25,229 nucleotides of DNA from JAVBKX01 sp031553835 (lineage in GTDB: Bacteria; Bacteroidota; Bacteroidia; Bacteroidales; Azobacteroidaceae): assembly GCA_031553835.1 (NCBI GenBank), contig JAVBKX010000050.1, positions 1-25,229 of the forward strand. The letters run 5' to 3'. The position numbers and the translations under genes were made by a program. A model generated the notes under the pieces. It did no database searches and was not told the DNA's origin. It saw only the letters and a program-made list of their open reading frames with translations. The first letter of the stretch is position 1; every line of letters starts with the position of its first letter. Below are positions 1-6,681 of the stretch, one piece after another.

Positions 1-1055
1 AATAGCAATTGGGCAATAAGCGTACACCAAATCTGTGTTTTGATTCCATTTTCTGTCTCCGAATAAAAGTAATGCAGCTGGAAGTTCTGTTTCAGTTTTT
101 TGAAAACCAGCTCAATATTCCAACGTTTTTTATAAATAAAAGCAACCATTTCGGCGCTTATCTCCCAATTATTGGTGATAAACTGGTAAATTCTTCCCTG
201 TTCATCGCGATAAGTAACTTTTCGAAGACATAGTTTTTTCTTCTTTTTTGAGTTATTCGCCGGTTTGTATTCCAAATGAATATGCTCTTCTTTGATCACT
301 CCGGGTGAATCCCCGGTCAGTTCCTGTTCAAAAAGAACCTCCAGAACCTGATAAACAGCATTGTCTTTCAGCCGGCAGACAAAGTAAATGTCATCTTTTG
401 TCCACTGGGCAAACTGGGCGTAATGATTATACGCTTTGTCGAAGACAATCATGCTTCCCTTGGGCAGGGAAAGATACCTCAGGAACTTCTTATCGTGCAT
501 TGTAGCTTCGCTGATGCGGGCAAATTTGGCCGTGTCGGAATGAACGTCTATCATCATGTGTACTTTCAGCCCGCCCTTTTTCTTGCCTTCCCCTTTCGGG
601 TTACGGCCAACGCCTTTCATAATGTCCGAAAACAGCGTGATCGTAGTCGAATCGAAGGCATAAAAATGCTCGAACGGGACACTTTCCATTCGGCTGACCG
701 ACAAAAACGGAGAAAAATAGTCGATCAAGGCAAAATAAAGCGAACGGAACAAGGATTCATCCCGGTTGCGCAGTCCATCGCCTATCGTACTCTTAACCGG
801 TGAAGACTCCAACCCAAAGGAATTGAGCTTGCCTTGCAGGGATTGCATCCCGCAAGCGATCTCTGTGGTAGAATCACAGCGGCTTAATATCCCGAATCGC
901 AGCGTCAAGAACTGTGTCCACGAATCATAGGCCTTGTAATAACGGTCGGATTTGTGTTCAAGAACCAATCTGTCAAAGAGCTCGTGTGGAACAAGATCCA
1001 CTATTTGTCGTAAAATCGGCTGACCGACTAATTTTTTTTCACTACTTTTGTCCAT
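1..1055 (-). CDS. IS4-family transposase with N-terminal DUF4372-like domain, partial
   Basis: An open frame of 351 codons starts at ATG 1055-1053 and stays open to the window edge, so the C-terminus is missing. Residues about 10-65 resemble the DUF4372 domain found at the start of many Bacteroidota IS4 transposases. The DDE catalytic residues are visible: D135 in FDSTT, D206 in FDKAYN, and E315. E315 sits in the IS4 signature Y-(2)-R-(3)-E-(6)-K, seen here as YKKRWNIELVFKKLK. The enzyme would cut and rejoin the element ends in cut-and-paste transposition. No frameshift or stop is present in the visible part, so it may be active if the rest is intact. Confidence 0.9.
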   Translation of the reverse strand, partial: MDKSSEKKLVGQPILRQIVDLVPHELFDRLVLEHKSDRYYKAYDSWTQFLTLRFGILSRCDSTTEIACGMQSLQGKLNSFGLESSPVKSTIGDGLRNRDESLFRSLYFALIDYFSPFLSVSRMESVPFEHFYAFDSTTITLFSDIMKGVGRNPKGEGKKKGGLKVHMMIDVHSDTAKFARISEATMHDKKFLRYLSLPKGSMIVFDKAYNHYAQFAQWTKDDIYFVCRLKDNAVYQVLEVLFEQELTGDSPGVIKEEHIHLEYKPANNSKKKKKLCLRKVTYRDEQGRIYQFITNNWEISAEMVAFIYKKRWNIELVFKKLKQNFQLHYFYSETENGIKTQIWCTLIAQLL

Positions 1056-1152
1056 GTCGCATTTTTTCTAAGCGAAATAAAAGTACGACATCGGGGCGAA
1101 ACCGCAAAATCGGGAGTAGCCCCTTTTGGTATTTAATATTTTAGTCGGTCAG
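1..1152 (-). mobile_element. IS4-family insertion sequence, partial (runs off the left edge)
   Basis: This stretch is one end of an insertion sequence: a DDE transposase read right to left plus about 100 bp of non-coding end sequence (1056 to about 1152). The end region holds a hairpin (GGGGC at 1093-1097 with GCCCC at 1119-1123) and a 12-bp motif, TTAGTCGGTCAG at 1141-1152, that recurs inverted inside the transposase start at 1020-1031. The element is visibly richer in G+C than the AT-rich genes next to it, which fits transfer. The exact boundary near 1141-1161 cannot be fixed because the other end and any target duplication lie outside the window. Confidence 0.8.
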
Positions 1153-1161
1153 TAGTGATAA

Positions 1162-1929
1162 TTATACATTTACGTTTCCTCCTTGTTCTAAAAATGAAAG
1201 AATATTTTGGGGAGCATAAAGCTTCCATTCACTAAAATAAATAGTAGATTCGTACCTGTCAGTCAGGTAGCGAATGCTTTTCCCAACCTTGGATTTACAA
1301 AATTCAAAGAAAGTATCACTTAACTTCATTTCTTTTTGAAAATAGCTAAGAATAAATCCTGCTTTTTGATAAAGAGCCTGCTTGTTGAATAGTTCCAAAT
1401 AGTCTTGCAACTTATTTTCGTTGATATAGGTGATAAGGGCAAAGCATTCTATCATTTCTTCCAGTCCTCCGCTTCGGTCTATTTGATTGATACAATCTAA
1501 AATGGTACGCTCCAAATCAGTCACTCTGATTAGTGTATCGGCAGGAGGAATAATAACTCCGGCATCCGATTTCGATTCCGAATAGACATAACTAATCCCA
1601 TCGTATTCAAAGTTATTGAACCTCTCTACGGATGAAACCTGCATTTCATAAAAGATTTGATGAGCCAAACCATGATATTCCAGTGCGGCATGATAGGACA
1701 AATAGGAAGAAGAATTTATTTGACTGCCTATTTCATATTTCGAAGCAGAACTGTTTTTTGTCGCCAAATCTGTTACAACATAGAGGTCTCGCCTTACTTG
1801 TGATATTAATCTTTGTTGTTTATACCTCCGCAAAAGTTCTTTTGCTGCATTTTCGTCTTTGATCAATGCAACAACATCTTTTTTATGGAAGATTTTGAGT
1901 TTATGGAATTCTTCGATATATTTGTTCAT
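1162..1929 (-). CDS. AbiEi-type antitoxin / transcriptional regulator of a type IV toxin-antitoxin system
   Basis: This 255-residue protein resembles the AbiEi family: an N-terminal winged-helix-like part (about residues 10-50, ending in RRDLYVV), then the conserved central block with the IRVTDLERTILDCI motif (about 133-147), and a C-terminal helical part ending WKLYAPQNILSFLEQGG. AbiEi proteins usually repress their own operon and neutralise an AbiEii-type nucleotidyltransferase toxin encoded directly downstream. Here the downstream position is taken by the end of the IS4 element, which begins within about 20 bp of the stop codon, and no toxin gene is visible. A TATTTTTG box at 1958-1965 (minus strand) is a plausible -7 element. 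The family is called from remembered motifs, not a search. Confidence 0.75.
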   Translation of the reverse strand: MNKYIEEFHKLKIFHKKDVVALIKDENAAKELLRRYKQQRLISQVRRDLYVVTDLATKNSSASKYEIGSQINSSSYLSYHAALEYHGLAHQIFYEMQVSSVERFNNFEYDGISYVYSESKSDAGVIIPPADTLIRVTDLERTILDCINQIDRSGGLEEMIECFALITYINENKLQDYLELFNKQALYQKAGFILSYFQKEMKLSDTFFEFCKSKVGKSIRYLTDRYESTIYFSEWKLYAPQNILSFLEQGGNVNV

Positions 1930-2199
1930 ATTCTTCTATCTGATTTTATTTTCTGCACAAAAATACACAATAATATGTATCGTCGTGCGGAAAATAAAAT
2001 AAATAGTTGAAAATCCACAAATTTCTTTCTACCTTTGTCCTATCACTTAAAGAGGAAGAATTCTCTTAAAAATAGCCTCCAAAAACGGAGTGAGTAACGA
2101 GTGAGTAGAGCAAAATCTGAATAGCTAAATTGCTGATTATATACGGATTATATAGGACAAGTAAAACACGCCCTCCGGTTTTTTCCAGCCATATCAATA
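1930..2199. other. Gene-free spacer between AbiEi antitoxin and metY, with a possible orphan promoter
   Basis: This 270-bp spacer holds no convincing gene. On the plus strand there is a TACCTTTG box at 2030-2037, a perfect -7 match, that would drive a transcript into the convergent end of metY. A 9-bp inverted repeat, TTGTCCTAT at 2035-2043 and ATAGGACAA at 2152-2160, bounds the segment downstream of that box. Between them lie a weak hairpin around 2046-2068 and a short direct repeat of GAGTGAGTA near 2090-2108. It could encode a small RNA or be the remnant of a lost leader. The AbiEi promoter lies at the left end on the other strand. Confidence 0.3.
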
Positions 2200-3495
2200 T
2201 TACACCTTATCCAGCGCTTGTTCCAGATCGGCTTTAATATCTTCAATATTTTCAATGCCAACCGATATACGCAGTAACCCCGGTTCTACCCCTGTTGCTT
2301 TTTGCTCTTCCGGAGACAACTGTTCGTGAGTAGTAGCAGCAGGATGAATAATCAGCGACTTAGTGTCTCCTACATTAGCCAGATGACTCAACAACTTCAC
2401 CTGATCGATCACTTGATCGGCATAAGCAGGATTTCCTTTCATTTTGAATGTCAACACCGCTCCAGGCCCTTTCGGAAAATATTTCTGAGCCAATTCATAA
2501 TATCTGCTGCTTTTTAATCCCGGATAATTGACATACTCAACTTTCGGATGTTGTTCGAGCCATTCGGCAAGCGCCTGCGTATTTTGCACATGTCGTTCCA
2601 TTCGAAGCGACAACGTTTCAAGTCCCTGCACCAATAGAAACGAGTTAAAGGGACTAATGGAATTTCCCCAATCGCGAAGTCCTTCCACCCGGGCACGAAC
2701 ATTAAAAGCAATATTTCCAAACGGCCCGTTTGTTCCGAACACATCCCAAAACACCAGTCCGTGATAACTGTCGGATGGTTCTGTAAATGCCGGGAATTTA
2801 CCATTTCCCCAATTAAACGTACCGCTGTCAACGATTATCCCGCCCAAGGATGTTCCGTGTCCGCCGATCCATTTGGTGGCCGACTCCACCACTATCGCTG
2901 CGCCATGTTCTATCGGACGAAAGAGATAACCTCCTGCTCCGAATGTATTATCAACAATAAGTGGAATATCATATTGTTGTGCAAGTTGTGCAAGGACATC
3001 AAAATCAGGAATATTCAGTTCCGGATTACCTATTGTTTCCAAATAAATGGCTTTAGTATGGTGATCGATGAGTCTTTCAAATTCCTGCGGACTATCATTG
3101 TTTGCAAAACGGGCTTCAATTCCCAGCCGTTTGAATTGGGATTTAAATTGGTTATACGTTCCTCCATACAAATGCGAAGTAGTAACAAAATTATCGCCTA
3201 CCTGCAAAATATTATTCAACGCTATGAACTGAGCCGATTGTCCCGACGACGTGGCCAATCCGGTAACACCGCCTTCCAGCGCCGCCATACGTTTTTCAAA
3301 GACATCGGTCGTTGGGTTTTGCAGGCGAGTATATATATTGCCAAACTTGCGAAGACCGAAAAGGTCGGCGCCTTCTTTTGCGTCATCAAACACATAAGAC
3401 GATGTTTGATAGATAGGTAAAGCTCTTGCATGCGTAGTTTTATCTATTTCTTGTCCGGCATGCACCTGTAATGTTTCAAATCTTAATTGATTCAT
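2200..3495 (-). CDS. metY: O-acetylhomoserine sulfhydrylase (O-acetylhomoserine aminocarboxypropyltransferase)
   Basis: A PLP enzyme of the Cys/Met metabolism family that makes homocysteine from O-acetylhomoserine and sulfide, in the cytoplasm. The 431-residue length is right for MetY. Seen in the sequence: the LQVHAGQ start, YTRLQNPTTDVFE (55-67), the cofactor-contacting SSGQSAQ region (83-89), VDNTFGAGGY (181-190), and the Schiff-base lysine K208 in VESATKWIGGHGTSLGG. The family's long insertion after the lysine, typical of MetY rather than MetB/MetC, is present. The gene stands alone, with a 218-bp structured leader and a strong promoter shared in mirror image with the divergent ABC-F gene. 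Regulation by methionine or sulfur status is likely but not shown. Confidence 0.93.
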   Translation of the reverse strand: MNQLRFETLQVHAGQEIDKTTHARALPIYQTSSYVFDDAKEGADLFGLRKFGNIYTRLQNPTTDVFEKRMAALEGGVTGLATSSGQSAQFIALNNILQVGDNFVTTSHLYGGTYNQFKSQFKRLGIEARFANNDSPQEFERLIDHHTKAIYLETIGNPELNIPDFDVLAQLAQQYDIPLIVDNTFGAGGYLFRPIEHGAAIVVESATKWIGGHGTSLGGIIVDSGTFNWGNGKFPAFTEPSDSYHGLVFWDVFGTNGPFGNIAFNVRARVEGLRDWGNSISPFNSFLLVQGLETLSLRMERHVQNTQALAEWLEQHPKVEYVNYPGLKSSRYYELAQKYFPKGPGAVLTFKMKGNPAYADQVIDQVKLLSHLANVGDTKSLIIHPAATTHEQLSPEEQKATGVEPGLLRISVGIENIEDIKADLEQALDKV

Positions 3496-3548
3496 AACTT
3501 TATTATTTAGTCATTAATTTTTATGTAATTGAAAAAGATAAATCAAAC

Positions 3549-3680
3549 GGTTGTCATTGTGCAACACAATAAATCAACCAAACCGGTTAGAAGAGTGCTG
3601 TTACCAGCACATTCGGAAAGGGACAGACATGACGCCACAAAACACTGCTTTTGAAGAGTGTAAACCAATTCGTTTTGTGA
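3549..3680 (-). ncRNA. Structured 5' leader of metY (candidate cis-regulatory RNA)
   Basis: Between the metY promoter and its ATG the minus-strand RNA can form several hairpins. In transcript order they are: an 8-bp stem CACAAAAC / GTTTTGTG (3672-3679 with 3636-3643); a perfect GTGCTG-GTAA-CAGCAC hairpin (3610-3595); and a two-part stem, GGTTG / CAACC enclosing ATTGTG-TTG-CACAAT (3579-3549). A direct repeat GAAGAGTG occurs at 3590-3597 and 3653-3660. A nine-codon frame (3630-3601), MSVPFRMCW, ends inside the second hairpin. The SAM-I conserved core was looked for and not found. There is no clear U-tract, so control at translation is as plausible as termination. Confidence 0.45.
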
Positions 3681-3719
3681 TGTAAGAAAATGCTATCATT
3701 GCCTGTATAATTGAAGTTG

Positions 3720-3751
3720 CAAAGGTAAGTAAATTTGCCGGTCAAAACAAA
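3720..3751 (-). promoter_or_regulatory. Promoter of metY
   Basis: On the minus strand, TTTG (3751-3748), a 20-bp spacer and TACCTTTG (3727-3720) match the Bacteroidota primary sigma factor pattern TTTG-N19-21-TAnnTTTG exactly. Transcription should begin a few bases below 3720, giving a leader of about 215 nt before metY. The site lies inside the palindrome 3719-3766 and overlaps the promoter of the ABC-F gene. Confidence 0.75.
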
Positions 3752-3765
3752 TTTGCTTACCTTTG
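3734..3765 (+). promoter_or_regulatory. Promoter of the ABC-F gene
   Basis: On the plus strand, TTTG (3734-3737), a 20-bp spacer and TACCTTTG (3758-3765) give a perfect Bacteroidota promoter. It is the mirror image of the metY promoter, and the two overlap between 3734 and 3751, so polymerase probably cannot occupy both at once. Transcription should begin a few bases after 3765, giving a leader of about 165 nt before the ABC-F start codon. Confidence 0.75.
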
Positions 3766-3814
3766 CGGCATTATCAATAAATCTTATCGCTTATATATCT
3801 CAAACTTAGCGAAC

Positions 3815-3923
3815 ATGTAATTCGATATTTTTCCTGATTTTTTCTAAGCATCGAAAGCAAAGCGACTTTCACGGAGAGTGGCTTCACGCTTTTATTTTTC
3901 TCATTTTCATTTACGAATTACAT
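3815..3923 (+). promoter_or_regulatory. Attenuator-like leader of the ABC-F gene
   Basis: The leader contains a start-stop pair ATGTAA (3815-3820), then two mutually exclusive hairpins. The first is GAAAG (3853-3857) with CTTTC (3866-3870). The second is a larger one, AAAGCG (3859-3864) with CGCTTT (3887-3892), which encloses ACTTTC (3865-3870) paired with GAGAGT (3874-3879) and is followed by a T-rich run (3890-3899). An outer 10-bp inverted repeat, ATGTAATTCG (3815-3824) and CGAATTACAT (3914-3923), encloses all of it. This has the logic of a transcription attenuator, known for several antibiotic-responsive ABC-F genes. That role is inferred here. Confidence 0.4.
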
Positions 3924-3936
3924 ATTTTCTAATTTT

Positions 3937-5526
3937 ATGAGTATTCAGGTAAAATCACTTTCCTACATACATCCCGACAAAGAAATATTGTTTTCCAATA
4001 TTCATTTTTCTGTATCAAAAGGTCAAAAAACAGCTTTAGTCGGCCATAACGGCGCCGGGAAATCCACTTTATTGCGAATCATTGCCGGCGAATTGAATCC
4101 ATCGGAAGGAGAAGTCATTTGTATGAAACAACCCTACTATGTACCTCAACATTTAGGTCAATACGACCATCTCACCATCGCCGGGGCATTGGGAATTCAA
4201 GAAAAACTGAAAGTATTGCATGCTATTCTCGAAGGCGATGCTTCATCCGACAATCTTGCCATATTAGACGACGATTGGGAGATAGAAGAAAAAGCCAAAG
4301 CTGCACTGTCGTATTGGGCTATCGAACACTTGGAATTGACGCAATCTTTAGCCTTGCTAAGCGGAGGAGAGAAAACAAAAGTCTTTCTTTCGGGCCTACT
4401 GATCGATACTCCCGAAATAATTTTATTGGACGAGCCATCGAATCATTTAGATCTTGCCGGCCGGACGATACTGTATGATTTCATCAAAAAAAGCAAATCT
4501 GCAATTGTAGCAGTCAGTCACGATCGAACTTTACTCAATTTGTTGGATACTACGCTTGAACTGACTAAAACTTCGATTGAAGTATTTGGCGGCAATTACG
4601 ATTTTTACAAAACTTCTAAAGAAAACAAATTATCTGCATTAGAAACTCAATTGGAAGAAAAAGAAAAAACATTGAAACAAACCCAACAAAAGGCCAGAGA
4701 AATTGCTCAACAACGGCAGAAACAGGAATCAAGAGGTAAAAAACATACCGAAAAAAAAGCATTGCCACGCATTTCAGCCGGCGCCCTTCAATCAAAGGCA
4801 GAGCAAACTTCAATTAAAATGGCGGCAAGTCAACAGGATAAAATCAGTAATATAACCGATCGATTGCACGATATTCGTCAGCAAATCCAAGAACAAAAGG
4901 TACTGAAAATCGATTTACGCAAATCAAACTTACATAAAGGAAAAATCCTATTGGATGTAAAAGACCTGAATTTTTCGTACAATAACCAACCGTTGTGGTC
5001 ATCGCCGCTGACTTTTCAGGTACGTTCCGGCGATCGCATTTGTATTAAAGGAAATAACGGGAGCGGCAAAACTACATTGGTAAAGATTCTCATCGGACTG
5101 CTGCCTCCTCTCACGGGAACGTTATACCGATCCGATTTCCAGTTTTTATACATCGATCAATCTTATTCTGTGATCAACAATTCTCTTTCCGTATTGGAGC
5201 AGGTTCAACAATTTAATGACAGATTATTGCCCGAACACGATCTGAAGATGTTGCTGCATTACCATCAATTTCCGCGCGACATTTGGGACAGGCCATGTGC
5301 TGCGTTAAGCGGAGGTGAAAAAATGAAACTCATCTTATGCTGTGTCGCCATCAGCAACAATGCCCCGGATATGATCATTTTAGACGAGCCTACCAACAAC
5401 CTGGACATGTACAGTCAGGAAATCATAACAGAAGCAGTTAAGACATACGAAGGAACGGTTATTCTCATTTCTCATGATGAGTATTTTATCCGGGAAATAA
5501 ATATAGAGTTCGCAATTTTTGTGTAA
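3937..5526 (+). CDS. ABC-F family ATPase (ribosome-associated; possible antibiotic-resistance type)
   Basis: A 529-residue soluble protein with two ATP-binding cassettes and no membrane segment, the layout of the ABC-F family, whose members act on the ribosome as translation factors or ribosome-protection proteins. First cassette: Walker A GHNGAGKST (36-44), signature LSGGEK (141-146), Walker B IILLDEPSNHLD (161-172), switch SHD (194-196). A charged, Lys/Gln/Glu-rich interdomain linker spans about 225-335. Second cassette: GNNGSGKTT (372-380), LSGGEK (457-462), ILDEPTNNLD (481-490), SHDEYF (512-517). The protein ends soon after the last switch, with no C-terminal extension. The leader looks like an attenuator, which fits a drug-inducible ABC-F, but substrate or drug class cannot be read from the sequence. 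Confidence 0.88.
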   Translation: MSIQVKSLSYIHPDKEILFSNIHFSVSKGQKTALVGHNGAGKSTLLRIIAGELNPSEGEVICMKQPYYVPQHLGQYDHLTIAGALGIQEKLKVLHAILEGDASSDNLAILDDDWEIEEKAKAALSYWAIEHLELTQSLALLSGGEKTKVFLSGLLIDTPEIILLDEPSNHLDLAGRTILYDFIKKSKSAIVAVSHDRTLLNLLDTTLELTKTSIEVFGGNYDFYKTSKENKLSALETQLEEKEKTLKQTQQKAREIAQQRQKQESRGKKHTEKKALPRISAGALQSKAEQTSIKMAASQQDKISNITDRLHDIRQQIQEQKVLKIDLRKSNLHKGKILLDVKDLNFSYNNQPLWSSPLTFQVRSGDRICIKGNNGSGKTTLVKILIGLLPPLTGTLYRSDFQFLYIDQSYSVINNSLSVLEQVQQFNDRLLPEHDLKMLLHYHQFPRDIWDRPCAALSGGEKMKLILCCVAISNNAPDMIILDEPTNNLDMYSQEIITEAVKTYEGTVILISHDEYFIREINIEFAIFV

Positions 5527-5555
5527 GTTTGCATACCCTTTATACTCTACGCCAG

Positions 5556-6038
5556 ATGAAAGTACAAAAACTCGTTTATCTACTATTCTCATTACTACTT
5601 TTATGCAGTTGTGGCACATCGAAAGATGCCGTTTCCCGGAAAGCTGAAAAACAATCGGAAGAATTGGTGTCGTACGCTTCAAAATTCCTGAATACACCTT
5701 ATCGTTCCGGAGGCACCACGCCCAAAGGATTTGATTGTTCGGGATATGTGCAGTATGTATATAAAAAATTCGGTTACTCATTGCCACGCTCTTCAAACGA
5801 TCAAATGAATAACGGCATTCCTGTTAAAAACAATAAGTTAAAAAAAGGCGATTTGGTGTTTTTTACCGGAAGTAACAAAAAATCAAAAAACGCCGGACAT
5901 GTGGGAATTGTTACCAAAACAAGAAAAAACGGGCAATTCCAATTTATACATGCATCCAATAGCGGAGTAAGAATAGACGACAGCGAACTGGCATATTACA
6001 AAATACGGTACCTTCGGGCCAAGAGAATACTTTATTGA
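5556..6038 (+). CDS. NlpC/P60 cell-wall peptidase, lipoprotein
   Basis: A 160-residue lipoprotein that probably cuts stem peptides of peptidoglycan in the periplasm. The ATG at 5556 is preferred over a TTG at 5529 because it starts directly on a lipoprotein signal, KVQKLVYLLFSLLLLCSC, with lipid-attachment Cys19 (lipobox LCSC). The NlpC/P60 domain covers about residues 35-158, with catalytic C61 in GFDCSGYVQYVY, H115 in GHVGIV and H132 in FIHAS. It starts 29 bp after the ABC-F stop codon and may be cotranscribed. A TAAGTTTG box at 5524-5531 could also give it its own promoter, although no good -33 box is seen. The short length fits single-domain members such as the Spr/MepS type. Confidence 0.92.
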   Translation: MKVQKLVYLLFSLLLLCSCGTSKDAVSRKAEKQSEELVSYASKFLNTPYRSGGTTPKGFDCSGYVQYVYKKFGYSLPRSSNDQMNNGIPVKNNKLKKGDLVFFTGSNKKSKNAGHVGIVTKTRKNGQFQFIHASNSGVRIDDSELAYYKIRYLRAKRILY

Positions 6039-6124
6039 ATGGAGAACTATAAAAAGGTTTTGGTTAAAAAAACAACCTAGTGATCAATATTATCAAACGT
6101 AAAATATTTTTCATTTTTACAATT

Positions 6125-6493
6125 TCACACTAAATTGCGATTGACTTCGCAATATTTGCAGACCTTTGCAAGGTCTAATTCTGTGACAGGCACACTTATT
6201 TCAAGACACATCCTGACTTTTGGCACTTCTTTATTTGTTTGATCTAAGACTAATGTATCGCTATACAATTTAAAAAAATCAAAATTTAAAGCGACACTCA
6301 CACTCCATAATAGATGGACATCGACTTGCTCCCGCTTGAAGAGCTTATAGACATTTTCCCGTTTACAACAAATTTTATCGGCAAATTCTCCAATCGACAG
6401 ATTGCTTTCCAAATACTTTTCTTTGATTGCATCACCAATAACAATACGCTGTTTGTGCTGATTAGTTTGAGTGGATTTTAAATTCTTAACCAT
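6125..6493 (-). CDS. Small helix-turn-helix DNA-binding protein
   Basis: A 122-residue protein with an XRE-like helix-turn-helix around residues 20-80: IGDAIKEKYLESNLSIGEFAD, then the putative recognition helix CCKRENVYKLFKRE. The C-terminal 40 residues, rich in Val and Cys, match nothing I recognise. It sits downstream of the propeller protein on the same strand, 188 bp away, and faces the NlpC/P60 gene. The upstream sequence has TACCTTTC (minus strand, 6526-6519), a near-match to the -7 box, overlapping by one base the 11-bp palindrome AAAGC-A-GCTTT at 6526-6536. The palindrome could be an autoregulatory operator. The target genes are unknown. No toxin partner is visible. Confidence 0.7.
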   Translation of the reverse strand: MVKNLKSTQTNQHKQRIVIGDAIKEKYLESNLSIGEFADKICCKRENVYKLFKREQVDVHLLWSVSVALNFDFFKLYSDTLVLDQTNKEVPKVRMCLEISVPVTELDLAKVCKYCEVNRNLV

Positions 6494-6681
6494 GATTGTT
6501 AGATTTAGAATGACAGCCGAAAGGTAAAGCAGCTTTTCATTAAATCCCGTGAGGTTTCATTTTTTTCATTATTCCACCTGTATTTATATTGTAAAAATCC
6601 TTATTTCCCATTACGAAAAAGATCATATACACCTATCAAACAGTAATTTACAAAAATAATCAGTCTATATTCTTTTTTCAA

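Larger units (their letters stand above)
3719..3766. repeat. 48-bp near-perfect palindrome carrying two overlapping divergent promoters
   Basis: The arms 3719-3737 and 3748-3766 are 19 bp each with one mismatch (T3730 against G3755), separated by 10 bp. Each arm contains the -7 box of one promoter and the -33 box of the other. It could be an operator for one dimeric regulator or simply two fused copies of the promoter consensus. Confidence 0.8.

Noticed and set aside
305..803. Plus-strand open frames across the IS
   Set aside because: They are antisense shadows of the transposase, which has all IS4 catalytic motifs.
2085..2110. Short tandem GAGTGAGTA repeat
   Set aside because: Two short copies only, which can occur by chance; no link to any feature.
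2761..3420. A 219-residue plus-strand frame opposite metY
   Set aside because: It lies wholly antisense to a well-supported enzyme gene and shows no recognisable domain.
3496..3720. SAM-I or SAM-II riboswitch before metY
   Set aside because: The conserved cores remembered for these classes are not present, so only an unnamed structured leader is reported.
6039..6124. Possible terminator between the convergent NlpC/P60 and HTH genes
   Set aside because: The AGGTT/AACCT pairing around 6055-6080 is weak, has a large A-rich loop and lacks a following T run.
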